64,000 bases of DNA from Noviherbaspirillum cavernae (GTDB lineage Bacteria > Pseudomonadota > Gammaproteobacteria > Burkholderiales > Burkholderiaceae_D), in assembly GCF_003590875.1 (NCBI RefSeq), contig NZ_QYUN01000002.1:3858995-3922994 (forward strand), read 5' to 3'. Under the pieces are notes generated by a model. That model did not search any database. It was given only the letters and a program-made list of their open reading frames with translations, and had not been told where the DNA came from. This document shows positions 27,474 to 36,218 of this stretch, one piece after another (positions within the stretch are counted from its first letter, which is position 1; each line of letters begins with the position of its first letter). Position numbers and translations under genes: made by a program.

Positions 27474-29416
27474 GAAAGGAAGTCTGGTTCGGCCTCTCGA
27501 TCATGGCGCTGGTCGTGTTCGGCGTGTTCTTCCTGATGCCGCCGCCGTCGGAGATGACGAACGGCCACCTGGGCCTCCTCATGCTGGCATTGATCGTGGT
27601 CGCGATCATGCTTGGCTTTCCGACCGCCTTCACGCTGATGGGGATGGGCGTGCTCTTCACATGGCTGGCCTACCGCAGCCAGAGCCCGGACCTTGCGGTG
27701 CGGCAGACGCTCGACCTGATGGTGCAGCGAACCTACTCGGTGATGTCGAACGACGTGCTGATATCGATTCCGCTGTTCGTCTTCATGGGCTACCTGGTCG
27801 AGCGAGCCAACCTGATCGACCGCCTCTTCAAGAGCCTGCATCTGGCGATGGCGCGTGTCCCCGGATCGCTCGCGGTGGCGACCATCGTCACCTGCGCGAT
27901 CTTCGCCACCGCCACCGGCATCGTCGGCGCGGTGGTCACGCTGATGGGACTGCTCGCGTTCCCCGCGATGCTCAAGGCCGGCTACAACATCCGGCTGTCG
28001 GCCGGCGCGATCACCGCCGGCGGCTGCCTCGGCATCCTGATTCCGCCGTCGGTGCTGCTGATCGTGTACGGCGCGACTGCCGGCGTGTCGGTCGTCAAGC
28101 TGTACGCCGGCGCGTTCTTCCCCGGCATCATGCTGACCGCGCTGTATGTCGGCTACGTGGTTGTGGTGGCGAAGCTGCGGCCCGACTATGCGCCGCCGCT
28201 GTCCGCCGAGGACCGCAAGGTGACGCTGCCGCCGACCTCGCAGGCGATCGTCGCGGGCGGCCGCAACAATGTGATTTCCGGTCTGCTCGGCGCGATGAAG
28301 GGCCGGCGCAATGCGGCCGTTCCGATGCGCGTGCTGCTGTCGCAGCTGTTTGTCGGACTGCTGCCGGCGCTGGCATTCGTGCTGGTGATGGGCGCGCTCT
28401 ACCGCGTCGTGACCGCACCGCCAGCCGTGATCGAGGCCGGCGTGGTCGAGATGGGCGTGGATGCGCAGGAGCAGGGCGGCGCGGACGACGACAAGGGCGG
28501 CCTTGCCGAACCGCCGGCCGAGAGCGGCCTGACCGAGCCGGCCGCCGAAAATGGCGGCCCCGCAGTGGTCACGCCTGCACCCGCGCCCGCGCTCGACAAC
28601 AGGCCGATGGAGCGGACGGCTCCGGACGCGTCCGCCGCCGCGCAGGAGGCGGGCCCGAGCGAACCCGCGCCCTCGGGCTACTGGATCGCGTTCGGCATCC
28701 TGCTCGCCGCGCTGCTGGCGTTCTATGCATTCTTCACGTTCGCGCGCCTGGAAATCTTCAAGATGCTGCTGGGCTCGTTCTTCCCGCTCGCGCTCCTGAT
28801 CGTCGCCGTGCTCGGCACCATCGTGTTCGGCCTCGCCACGCCGAGCGAGGCGGCGGCGATGGGCTCGCTCGGCGGCCTGCTGCTGGCGGCGGCCTATCGC
28901 CGGCTCAATTACAGCGTGCTCAGGGAATCGGTCTATCTGACCGCGAAAACCAGCGCGATGGTGTGCTGGCTGTTCGTCGGTTCGAGCATCTTCTCGGCCG
29001 CGTTCGCGCTGCTCGGCGGACAGGAGGTCATCAATGCATGGGTGATCTCGATGGACCTGACGCCGCTGCAGTTCATGATCCTCGCGCAGATCATCATCTT
29101 CCTGCTCGGCTGGCCGCTGGAGTGGACCGAGATCATTGTGATCTTCATGCCCATCTTCGTGCCCCTGCTCGCGCATTTCAACGTCGATCCGCTGTTCTTC
29201 GGCCTGCTGGTCGCGCTCAATCTGCAAACCGCCTTCCTGTCGCCGCCGGTCGCGATGGCCGCGTTCTACCTGAAAGGCGTATCGCCGCCGCACGTGACGC
29301 TGAACCAGATCTTCCTCGGCATGCTGCCCTTCATGGCGATTCAGGTTGTCGCGCTGGTGCTGCTGTACATGTTCCCGGCCATCGGTCTGTGGCTGCCGGA
29401 AGTGCTGTACAAGTGA
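27470..29416 (+). CDS. dctM: TRAP transporter large permease (DctM type) with a long internal linker
   Basis: A 648-residue sodium-dependent permease subunit. The DctM core has about twelve helices, with SAGAITAGGCLGILIPPSVLL in the first half and FGLATPSEAAAMGSLGGLLL and LNLQTAFLSPPVAMAAFYLKG in the second. Usual members have about 430 residues; the surplus sits between the halves, where a membrane helix is followed by about 75 residues of Ala/Pro/Glu/Gly-rich sequence (roughly residues 325-400) and another helix pair. The insertion looks like a disordered linker. It is the third gene of the TRAP operon and ends 20 bases before a terminator. Confidence 0.92.
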   Translation: MRKEVWFGLSIMALVVFGVFFLMPPPSEMTNGHLGLLMLALIVVAIMLGFPTAFTLMGMGVLFTWLAYRSQSPDLAVRQTLDLMVQRTYSVMSNDVLISIPLFVFMGYLVERANLIDRLFKSLHLAMARVPGSLAVATIVTCAIFATATGIVGAVVTLMGLLAFPAMLKAGYNIRLSAGAITAGGCLGILIPPSVLLIVYGATAGVSVVKLYAGAFFPGIMLTALYVGYVVVVAKLRPDYAPPLSAEDRKVTLPPTSQAIVAGGRNNVISGLLGAMKGRRNAAVPMRVLLSQLFVGLLPALAFVLVMGALYRVVTAPPAVIEAGVVEMGVDAQEQGGADDDKGGLAEPPAESGLTEPAAENGGPAVVTPAPAPALDNRPMERTAPDASAAAQEAGPSEPAPSGYWIAFGILLAALLAFYAFFTFARLEIFKMLLGSFFPLALLIVAVLGTIVFGLATPSEAAAMGSLGGLLLAAAYRRLNYSVLRESVYLTAKTSAMVCWLFVGSSIFSAAFALLGGQEVINAWVISMDLTPLQFMILAQIIIFLLGWPLEWTEIIVIFMPIFVPLLAHFNVDPLFFGLLVALNLQTAFLSPPVAMAAFYLKGVSPPHVTLNQIFLGMLPFMAIQVVALVLLYMFPAIGLWLPEVLYK

Positions 29417-29434
29417 GGTGATGGCGAGCAAATG

Positions 29435-29468
29435 AAAAGGCGCGGCGGAGCGTTCCGCCGCGCCTTTT
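29435..29468. terminator. Bidirectional terminator between the TRAP operon and a methyltransferase gene
   Basis: AAAAGGCGCGGCGGA and its complement surround GCGT, with A-run before and T-run after, so it can end transcription from both sides. Confidence 0.9.
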
Positions 29469-29483
29469 CTGCATCCCTGCGAT

Positions 29484-30254
29484 TCAAGCCTGCTTGCCGC
29501 CGCGATACTCCGAAAACACGCCCAGCTCGACGTAACGCTCCACCTGCGCGAAGCCCGCATCCTCCAGCGTGCGCATCACGCTCGCCGGCGGCGCGCACGC
29601 CTCGATCGAATCCCAGTAGTAGCGCCACAGCACCGAAGTCTCGCCATTGCGCGAAGCCAGTTTCGCCAGCGTCGGCACCACGCCGCGCAGGTAGGCCTTC
29701 AGCAGCGTCTTCTGCAACGGCTTCTCCGGACAGGTGATCTCCAGAATGCACAGCCGCCCGCCCGGCTTCAGCACGCGATGGAACTCCCTGAAGGCGACGG
29801 CAAGATCGCTGATGTGGCGCAGCGCGTAGCCCATGCTGAGAAAGTCGAAGCTGTTGTCCGGAAACGGAATCCGTTCCGCGCTGCCTTCGACCAGCACGAC
29901 GCCGTCCGGCACCCGCGCGTTTTGCAGCATGCCGGGGCTGGGATCGACTCCGGTCACCGCAGTCGGATCGCCGAGAATCGCGGCCGCCTGGCGCGCCACG
30001 AGGCCGGTGCCGACGCCCACATCGAGTGCGCGCATGCCGCGCTGCAAGCCCGCCCGCAGCAGTGCCTGGCGGCGATACCACGAGCCGCTGCCGAGCCCGA
30101 GGATGGCCTCGATGCGGTTGTAATCCGCCGCCGTGCTGTCGAACATGTGGCGCACCCAACCCTTGCGGTCGTCTTCGTCGCGGTAGTAATCGGTCAGCGG
30201 CGCGTGCGGTGCGTGGACGACGTGGTCTTGCGTCTGATCTGGAGCGGGCATCAT
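29484..30254 (-). CDS. Class I methyltransferase, UbiE-like
   Basis: A 256-residue SAM-dependent methyltransferase. Motif I is ALDVGVGTGLVARQA at about residues 76-90, the acidic post-I loop VTGVDPSPGML follows, and the UbiE-type segment FDFLSMGYALRHISD and HRVLKPGGRLCILEI are clear. It resembles UbiE/COQ5 quinone methyltransferases but has an N-terminal extension and atypical C-terminus, so it may act on another substrate. It is divergent from the aryl-polyene genes at 30.45 kb, from which it is separated by a 195-base promoter region, so it could belong to that cluster. Confidence 0.85.
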   Translation of the reverse strand: MMPAPDQTQDHVVHAPHAPLTDYYRDEDDRKGWVRHMFDSTAADYNRIEAILGLGSGSWYRRQALLRAGLQRGMRALDVGVGTGLVARQAAAILGDPTAVTGVDPSPGMLQNARVPDGVVLVEGSAERIPFPDNSFDFLSMGYALRHISDLAVAFREFHRVLKPGGRLCILEITCPEKPLQKTLLKAYLRGVVPTLAKLASRNGETSVLWRYYWDSIEACAPPASVMRTLEDAGFAQVERYVELGVFSEYRGGKQA

Positions 30255-30449
30255 GGATTCCGGTTGTGGTGGTCGGCAGGCGAGGTTCGATTGAAGGCCC
30301 GATTGAAGGCTCGATTCGGGCAGACAGCCTAAACCAGTTATGGCGATTACGGCAATTTTTCACATCGCGGAGGGTTGTCGTATGGATATCTACAGGGCAA
30401 AAGATTGATGATAAAGTCCTGTTCCACTCAAATACCGCAGAGTTAGCCC

Positions 30450-31784
30450 ATGAAAGCGAATGCAGCAGCCCCGGAAGTCAGCGAATGCGATGTCCTTGTG
30501 ATCGGCGGCGGTCCGGCCGGTTCGACGGCGGCGGCCTTGCTGGCGCAAAAGGGCTATCGCGTCACGCTGCTGGAAAAGGCGCGTCATCCGCGTTTCCATA
30601 TCGGCGAATCCTTGCTGCCAGCCAATCTTCCGCTGCTGGAAAAGCTCGGCGTGGCCGACGAGGTGCGCGCCATCGGCATGGAGAAATGGGCGGCGGAATT
30701 CGTCTCGCCCTGGCACGACCACAAGCAGGTGTTCCACTTCGCCGACGCCATCGACAAGTCGATGCCCTACGCCTACCAGGTGCAGCGCGCGGAATTCGAT
30801 GAAATCCTGATCCGCAACGCCGCGCGCAAGGGGGCGCACGTGATCGAGGGCTGCCGCGTCAAGGATGTGGCCTTCCTGCCCGATGACCAGGGCGCGGTGA
30901 TCGAGGCGCAGCATGACGACGGCACGGCTGCATCGTGGCGCGCGCGCTTCGTGCTGGATGCCTCGGGCCGCGATACCTTCCTCGGCAACCGCTTCAAGGC
31001 AAAAGTGCGCAACGAGAAGCACAACAGCACCGCGATCTACGCCCACTTCGACGGCGTGACGCGCAACGAGGGCCGGGACGAAGGCAACATCAGCATCTAC
31101 TGGTTCGAGCATGGCTGGTTCTGGTTCATCCCATTGGCCAACGGCAAGACCAGCATCGGCGCGGTGACCTGGCCGTATTACCTGAAGACGCGCAAGAAGC
31201 CTGTGGCGGAATTCCTGATGGACACCATCGCCTTGTGTCCCAAGTTGATGGAACGCATGCAGGGCGCGCAGATCGTGTCCGACACCGAGGCGACCGGCAA
31301 CTATTCCTACGTGTGCGACCGCACCCACGGCGCGAACTATCTGCTGCTGGGCGATGCCTATACCTTCATTGACCCGGTGTTCTCGTCGGGCGTGATGCTG
31401 GCGATGAACAGCGCCTTCGTCGGCGCGGACACGGTGGACGAATGCCTCTCCCGGCCGGCGCAGGCCGCCGCCGCGCTCAAGCGTTTCGACCGCAGCATGC
31501 GCGTCGGGCCGAAGCAGTTTTCGTGGTTCATCTACCGCGTCACGAACCCGACCATGCGCGACCTGTTCATGGGGCCTCGCAACCTGTGGCGCATGCAGGA
31601 AGCCCTGCTGTCGGTGCTGGCCGGCGACGTGTTCGGCAAGACCCGCATCGGTGCGCCGCTGCTGGCGTTCAAGGGTGTCTATTACGGCGTGTCCCTGCTG
31701 AACTGGAAGCGCACGTACACCGCGTGGCGCAACCGCAGGAACAATATCCGCCGTGTTGATGATATTGCCGGGATGACGAATTGA
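30450..31784 (+). CDS. Flavin-dependent halogenase-like oxidoreductase
   Basis: A 444-residue FAD enzyme. The FAD-binding motif VLVIGGGPAGSTAAALLAQ is at residues 16-34, GESLLP at 52-57, and LLGDAYTFIDPVFSSGV binds FAD further on. The halogenase motif WxWxIP is present as WFWFIP at residues 223-228, and a lysine at residue 79 (EKWAAEFV) aligns by eye with the catalytic lysine of tryptophan halogenases. The DPVFSSGV end resembles phenol- and pyrrole-type halogenases. It is the first gene of the plus-strand half of an aryl-polyene cluster. Xanthomonadins are brominated, so halogenation of the pigment is possible; a non-halogenating monooxygenase or reductase is the alternative. Its stop overlaps the next start by four bases. 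Confidence 0.75.
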   Translation: MKANAAAPEVSECDVLVIGGGPAGSTAAALLAQKGYRVTLLEKARHPRFHIGESLLPANLPLLEKLGVADEVRAIGMEKWAAEFVSPWHDHKQVFHFADAIDKSMPYAYQVQRAEFDEILIRNAARKGAHVIEGCRVKDVAFLPDDQGAVIEAQHDDGTAASWRARFVLDASGRDTFLGNRFKAKVRNEKHNSTAIYAHFDGVTRNEGRDEGNISIYWFEHGWFWFIPLANGKTSIGAVTWPYYLKTRKKPVAEFLMDTIALCPKLMERMQGAQIVSDTEATGNYSYVCDRTHGANYLLLGDAYTFIDPVFSSGVMLAMNSAFVGADTVDECLSRPAQAAAALKRFDRSMRVGPKQFSWFIYRVTNPTMRDLFMGPRNLWRMQEALLSVLAGDVFGKTRIGAPLLAFKGVYYGVSLLNWKRTYTAWRNRRNNIRRVDDIAGMTN

Positions 31785-32848
31785 CCGATTTGACAGATTC
31801 ACAATTGCAGTGCGCGTATCTGCCGTTCGAAACGTACCAGCAGCAGGCGGCAGCGTACGATGGCCGCGTGCTCGGCGCTGTCTGTTTTTCATCCGCATCC
31901 GGCGAGCCGGCGACAACGGCCGCGCCGTGTGCGCACGTGCCGATGATGCCGCTGGACGCCGCCTCTGCGCATTCGGCGGCTGCCTGCGAGCTGTGGGCCG
32001 CCGGCGGCCGACCCGCGTATGGCGAGCGCGGCGGGGTTCGTTACGGCCACAACGATGACATCCTGTTCGGCGCGATCCAGCTGGACGAATCCGCCTTCGC
32101 GATGACATCCGACGGCAAGACGCCGCTGCAGCAGGCCGCCGAGTCGGCCTACAAGGCGATCTTCGCGCTGACCGACGCGCTGGCGTTCCCGTACATCCTG
32201 CGTTTCTGGAATTACATCGCCGACATCAACGGCGACAGCCACGGCCTCGAGCGTTATCGCCAATTCAACATGGGACGGCAGGACGGTTTCCTGAGCCGGG
32301 GCCGCGAAGTGCTGGGCAGCGTGCCTGCAGCCTCCGCGGTCGGCTTCGAGGCCGGCCCGCTCACCATCTACTTCCTCGCCGGACGTGGCGCGACGCCGAT
32401 AGCGATCGAGAATCCGCGCCAGGTCAGCGCCTACCACTATCCGCAGAACTACGGCCCGCGCAGCCCGACGTTTTCGCGCGCCAGCGTGGCGCGCATCGGC
32501 GGCAGCGAAGTGCTGTTCCTGTCCGGCACCGCCAGCATCGTCGGCCACCGCACGCTGCACGCGGGCGACGTCGCGGCGCAGACGCGCGAGACGCTCGCCA
32601 ACATCCGCGCGATGCTCGCCGAAGCCGCTCGCGTCGTGCCGCAGGCGCACTTCACGCTGGACGATCTCTGCTACAAGATCTATGTGCGCCATGCGAAGGA
32701 CGTGGCGGCGATTCATGAAGAATTGCGGCTTGCGCTGGGCGATGCGGCGCGCCTGATGTTCCTGCGCGCCGATATCTGCCGTGACGACCTGCTGATGGAA
32801 ATCGAGGCGAGCGCGGGACATCCGCTCGAATTCGGGTTGCGGGGTTGA
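31781..32848 (+). CDS. xanB2: Chorismatase of the XanB2/Hyg5/FkbO family
   Basis: A 355-residue enzyme resembling the chorismatase family by LRFWNYIADIN, RYRQFNMGRQDGF, the YPQNYGPRSPTFSRA stretch and a C-terminal RidA-like half (TLHAGDVAAQTRETLANI). XanB2 makes 3- and 4-hydroxybenzoate from chorismate; the Hyg5 type makes 3-hydroxybenzoate. The start is TTG at 31781, overlapping the stop of the halogenase-like gene as TTGA; no in-frame ATG occurs until about residue 55, so the rare start is well supported. In Xanthomonas the product primes xanthomonadin pigment and ubiquinone synthesis, which fits the aryl-polyene genes around it. Exact product ratio cannot be predicted. Confidence 0.8.
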   Translation: MTDLTDSQLQCAYLPFETYQQQAAAYDGRVLGAVCFSSASGEPATTAAPCAHVPMMPLDAASAHSAAACELWAAGGRPAYGERGGVRYGHNDDILFGAIQLDESAFAMTSDGKTPLQQAAESAYKAIFALTDALAFPYILRFWNYIADINGDSHGLERYRQFNMGRQDGFLSRGREVLGSVPAASAVGFEAGPLTIYFLAGRGATPIAIENPRQVSAYHYPQNYGPRSPTFSRASVARIGGSEVLFLSGTASIVGHRTLHAGDVAAQTRETLANIRAMLAEAARVVPQAHFTLDDLCYKIYVRHAKDVAAIHEELRLALGDAARLMFLRADICRDDLLMEIEASAGHPLEFGLRG

Positions 32849-33019
32849 TGCCGGATTGGCGCGACGGAAGCTTGCAGCGTCCTGTTCCCGAAACGATTGC
32901 GGCGGGATCGGACGCAGGCATTGGCGTTGCGCCATTGGCAATATTCGCCTGCGTTACTTCCTATATCATGTCGTCCCGCTGACTGCGGTTCGCCGTGACA
33001 GAATCGCGTATTGAAATCC

Positions 33020-33790
33020 ATGAAACCCGTTTTGCGCATCTTGTTGACAATGTATGAATACGCGGTGTTCTACTTCGGCGTGTTCTGGTTCGGCGTGCTG
33101 TCCCTGCTCTGGACCATGATCGCGGTGGTGCTGCAGCCGCTCCTGCCGCGCGACGCGGGCCGCGCGCTGGGCCGCTTCGTCATCATGGCGGGCTTTCGCT
33201 TCTTCCTCGGCTGCCTCGCGATATCCGGCCGCTTCCGCTTCGACCTCACGGAACTCGACGCGCTGCGCGACGAGAAGTCGCTGATCATCGCGCCCAACCA
33301 CCCTTCGCTGTGGGACGCGGTGCTGATCGTGTCGCGCCTGCCGGACGTGGCCTGCATCATGAAGGCCGACGTCATCAACAACATCTTCCTCGGCGCGGGC
33401 GCGCGCCTGGCGCGCTACATCCGCAACAGCTCGCTGCGCACGATGATCATGCTGGCGATCGCGGACGTGCAGCGCGGCAGCCGCCTGCTGCTGTTCCCGG
33501 AAGGCACGCGCACCGTGCAGCCGCCGATCGGCCCGCTCAAGGGCAGCATCGGCGTGATCGCCAGCCGTGCCCGGGTGCCGGTGCAGACCGTGTTCATCGA
33601 AACCGATTCGCCCTTCCTGACCAAGGGCTGGCCGGTGTACAGGATGCCGCGCCTGCCGCTGACCTATCGCGTGCGCCTCGGCCAGCGCTTCGACCCGCCC
33701 GCCGACAGCGACGCCTTCATGGCCGAGCTGGAACAGTATTTCGCGCAGGCGCTGCCGGCCGCGCCCTTTCCTTCTTCACGAAACGTCTGA
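33020..33790 (+). CDS. PlsC-like 1-acyl-glycerol-phosphate acyltransferase
   Basis: A 256-residue membrane-bound acyltransferase with N-terminal helices (residues 10-45), the catalytic HX4D motif as NHPSLWDA and the glycerol-phosphate-binding FPEGTR block. In aryl-polyene clusters such enzymes are thought to attach the aryl-polyene chain to a lipid or sugar anchor. ATG 33020 is preferred, with an in-frame TTG nine bases earlier as an alternative. The stop overlaps the glycosyltransferase start by one base (TGATG), so the two are coupled. Confidence 0.85.
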   Translation: MKPVLRILLTMYEYAVFYFGVFWFGVLSLLWTMIAVVLQPLLPRDAGRALGRFVIMAGFRFFLGCLAISGRFRFDLTELDALRDEKSLIIAPNHPSLWDAVLIVSRLPDVACIMKADVINNIFLGAGARLARYIRNSSLRTMIMLAIADVQRGSRLLLFPEGTRTVQPPIGPLKGSIGVIASRARVPVQTVFIETDSPFLTKGWPVYRMPRLPLTYRVRLGQRFDPPADSDAFMAELEQYFAQALPAAPFPSSRNV

Positions 33791-34548
33791 TGCCTTCCCC
33801 GTCCGCCACCCATCTCGTCCTGATCCCCAGTTACAACCCCGGCCCCAAGGTGTACGACACCGTGCGCGACGCGCGGCAGTACTGGAACCCGGTATGGGTC
33901 GTGGTCGACGGCAGCACCGACGGCACCGCGCAGGGCCTGCAGGCGATGGCGGCCGACGACGCCGGGCTGCATGTGATCGTGCTGCCGCAGAATGTGGGCA
34001 AGGGGGCGGCGGTGCTGCACGGCCTCGATCAGGCCGCGGCAAAGGGTTACACGCATGCGCTGACGATGGATTCCGACGGCCAGCATCCGGCCGACCTGAT
34101 TCCGCAGTTCATGGCGGAGTCGATCAAGCAGCCGGAATGCATGGTGCTCGGCATGCCGGTGTTCGACGCCAGCGCACCCGCGCTGCGCGTGAAGGGCCGC
34201 CAGGTATCGAACTGGTGGGCCAACCTCGAAACCCTGTGGGCCGGCATCGGCGACTCGCTGTTCGGTTTCCGCGTCTACCCGGTCGCGCCGCTGCGCCAGG
34301 TGATGCGCGGCCAGCGCTGGATGCGCCGCTTCGACTTCGACCCGGAAGCGGTGGTGCGACTGTGCTGGCGCGGCGTCAAACCGCTCAACCTCGCCGCGCC
34401 GGTACGCTACTTCACACCGGAAGAAGGCGGCGTCTCGCACTTCAACTACCTGCGCGACAACACGCTCCTGACGTGGATGCACACCCGCCTCTTCCTCGGC
34501 TTCGTCGCGCGCCTGCCGCTGCTGCTCGCGCGCAAGCTGAAACCGTAA
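33790..34548 (+). CDS. Family 2 glycosyltransferase
   Basis: A 252-residue GT-A enzyme with the start LVLIPSYNPG, the VVVDGSTDGTAQ loop, NVGKGAAVLHGL and the metal-binding DSDGQH (DxD-type) motif at about residue 95. The last 30 residues are hydrophobic and basic and may bind the membrane. It is typical of aryl-polyene clusters, where a glycosyltransferase probably decorates the lipid anchor. It is translationally coupled to the acyltransferase before it. Confidence 0.85.
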   Translation: MPSPSATHLVLIPSYNPGPKVYDTVRDARQYWNPVWVVVDGSTDGTAQGLQAMAADDAGLHVIVLPQNVGKGAAVLHGLDQAAAKGYTHALTMDSDGQHPADLIPQFMAESIKQPECMVLGMPVFDASAPALRVKGRQVSNWWANLETLWAGIGDSLFGFRVYPVAPLRQVMRGQRWMRRFDFDPEAVVRLCWRGVKPLNLAAPVRYFTPEEGGVSHFNYLRDNTLLTWMHTRLFLGFVARLPLLLARKLKP

Positions 34549-34586
34549 TTGCCCTTCCTCGACACCATCCTCCAACAAGAAAAACC

Positions 34587-36206
34587 ATGACATCCAACGG
34601 TCTCTCCTTCCACCATCCGGTCGCCTTCTGGCTCGGCTGCGCCGCCATCGTGGCCGGCGTGCTGGCGCACATCCCGATGTTCATCCACGCGTCCTACATG
34701 GATTACCAGATGGTCGGCATGCCGATGGACCCCGCGATGCTGGCCGGCATGGTGGTGATCCCGGTCGGCGTGCTGCTGGCGGCCTACGGATTGATGCCGC
34801 GACTCGATCAGATGCAGCAGAACCTGCATGGCAACAACCTGCACTTCCACATCGCCGACGGCGTGCCGCTCAACGGCGAGCACTGGAAGCTGGTTTTGGT
34901 GCTGGTGATCGCGCTGATCGTCGATGTGATGAAGCCCGCCACGCTCGGCTTCGTCATGCCCGGCGTGCGCAAGGAATATGAAATCAGCAAGGAAATGGCC
35001 GGCTGGCTGCCGCTGGTCGCGCTGACCGGCACCACGGTCGGTTCCATCGTCTGGGGGCGTCTGGCCGATTCCTTCGGCCGCCGCGCCGCGATCCTGCTAT
35101 CGGCGCTGATGTTCATCGGCACCGCCATCTGCGGCGCGATGCCGTCCTTCGAGTGGAACCTGGTGATGTGCTTCCTGATGGGCGCGTCCGCCGGCGGCCT
35201 CTTGCCGATCACCTTCACCCTGATGGCGGAAACCATCCCCGCCGCGCATCGCGGCTGGCTGCTGGTCGCACTCGGTGGCGTCGGCACCTCGGCCGGCTAC
35301 CTCGTCGCGGCGGGCGCGGCGGCGGTGCTGGAGCCGATGTTCAGCTGGCGCGTGCTGTGGCTGCTGGGCCTGCCGACCGGTGCGCTGATCATCTTCCTCG
35401 ACCGCTACATTCCCGAATCGCCGCGCTTCCTGTCGAATGCCGGACTGGAGAGCCAGGCACGCGCGGTGCTGGCGAAATTCGCCGGCGTGATCGACCGCGA
35501 GGCAAGCCGCACGGCTCCTGCCGCAGCGGCGGACGAGAAGAACGAAAAGGTCGGCATCCTGCAATTGCTGCGCGGCGCCTATGCCGGCATCACCTGGGGC
35601 CTGCTGGTGTGCGGCACGGGCTGGGGCCTCGTGAACTTCGGCTTCCTGCTGTGGCTGCCATCCAATCTCGGCAGCATGGGCATGGACGCCAGCGCCGCCA
35701 GCGCGTTGCTGGCGCGGTCGGCATTCCTCGCCCTGCCCGGCGTCGCGCTCGTGATCTGGTTCTATCACCGCTGGAGCAGCATCAAGACGCTGGTGCTGTT
35801 CATCGCATTGACCACCGCCAGCCTGCTCGCCTTCCTCGCAATGAGCCTCGCCGGCGCGCAATCCGTCACCGCGATGGTAATCGCCACCGCCATGCTGCTG
35901 GTCAGCTCCAGCGGCGTGATCGCCACGCTGATCCCGTATGCCGCGGAAATCTACCCGGTGCACCTGCGCGGCACGGGCTCCGGCGTGGTCGCCGCCAGCT
36001 CCAAGTTCGGCGGCATTCTCGGCGCGGCCGGCGGCGTGGTCGGGCTGTTCGGCGACCTTGCTCTTTCGGCCGCCGTCATCGCGGTGCCGATGGCAATTTC
36101 CGCCGTCATGCTGATGCGAAGCGGCATCGATACGCGCGGCCGCAGGCTGGAAGACATTCAGCAGGCGGTTGCGGGAAAAGCCGGCGCCGTCTTGCAGGCG
36201 AAATGA
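34587..36206 (+). CDS. MFS transporter with extra N-terminal membrane pair
   Basis: A 539-residue major facilitator protein. The MFS core starts near residue 100 and has the loop 2-3 motif GRLADSFGRRAA and PESPRFLSN, as in the sugar/metabolite-porter subfamily. Before it is an extension with two helices (about 10-35 and 45-70). The substrate is unknown; shikimate-type or aromatic acids are candidates from context only. It is the last gene of the plus-strand half and ends 12 bases before the convergent ketoreductase gene, so no room exists for a separate terminator. Confidence 0.82.
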   Translation: MTSNGLSFHHPVAFWLGCAAIVAGVLAHIPMFIHASYMDYQMVGMPMDPAMLAGMVVIPVGVLLAAYGLMPRLDQMQQNLHGNNLHFHIADGVPLNGEHWKLVLVLVIALIVDVMKPATLGFVMPGVRKEYEISKEMAGWLPLVALTGTTVGSIVWGRLADSFGRRAAILLSALMFIGTAICGAMPSFEWNLVMCFLMGASAGGLLPITFTLMAETIPAAHRGWLLVALGGVGTSAGYLVAAGAAAVLEPMFSWRVLWLLGLPTGALIIFLDRYIPESPRFLSNAGLESQARAVLAKFAGVIDREASRTAPAAAADEKNEKVGILQLLRGAYAGITWGLLVCGTGWGLVNFGFLLWLPSNLGSMGMDASAASALLARSAFLALPGVALVIWFYHRWSSIKTLVLFIALTTASLLAFLAMSLAGAQSVTAMVIATAMLLVSSSGVIATLIPYAAEIYPVHLRGTGSGVVAASSKFGGILGAAGGVVGLFGDLALSAAVIAVPMAISAVMLMRSGIDTRGRRLEDIQQAVAGKAGAVLQAK

Positions 36207-36218
36207 CTGATCGGCTGT

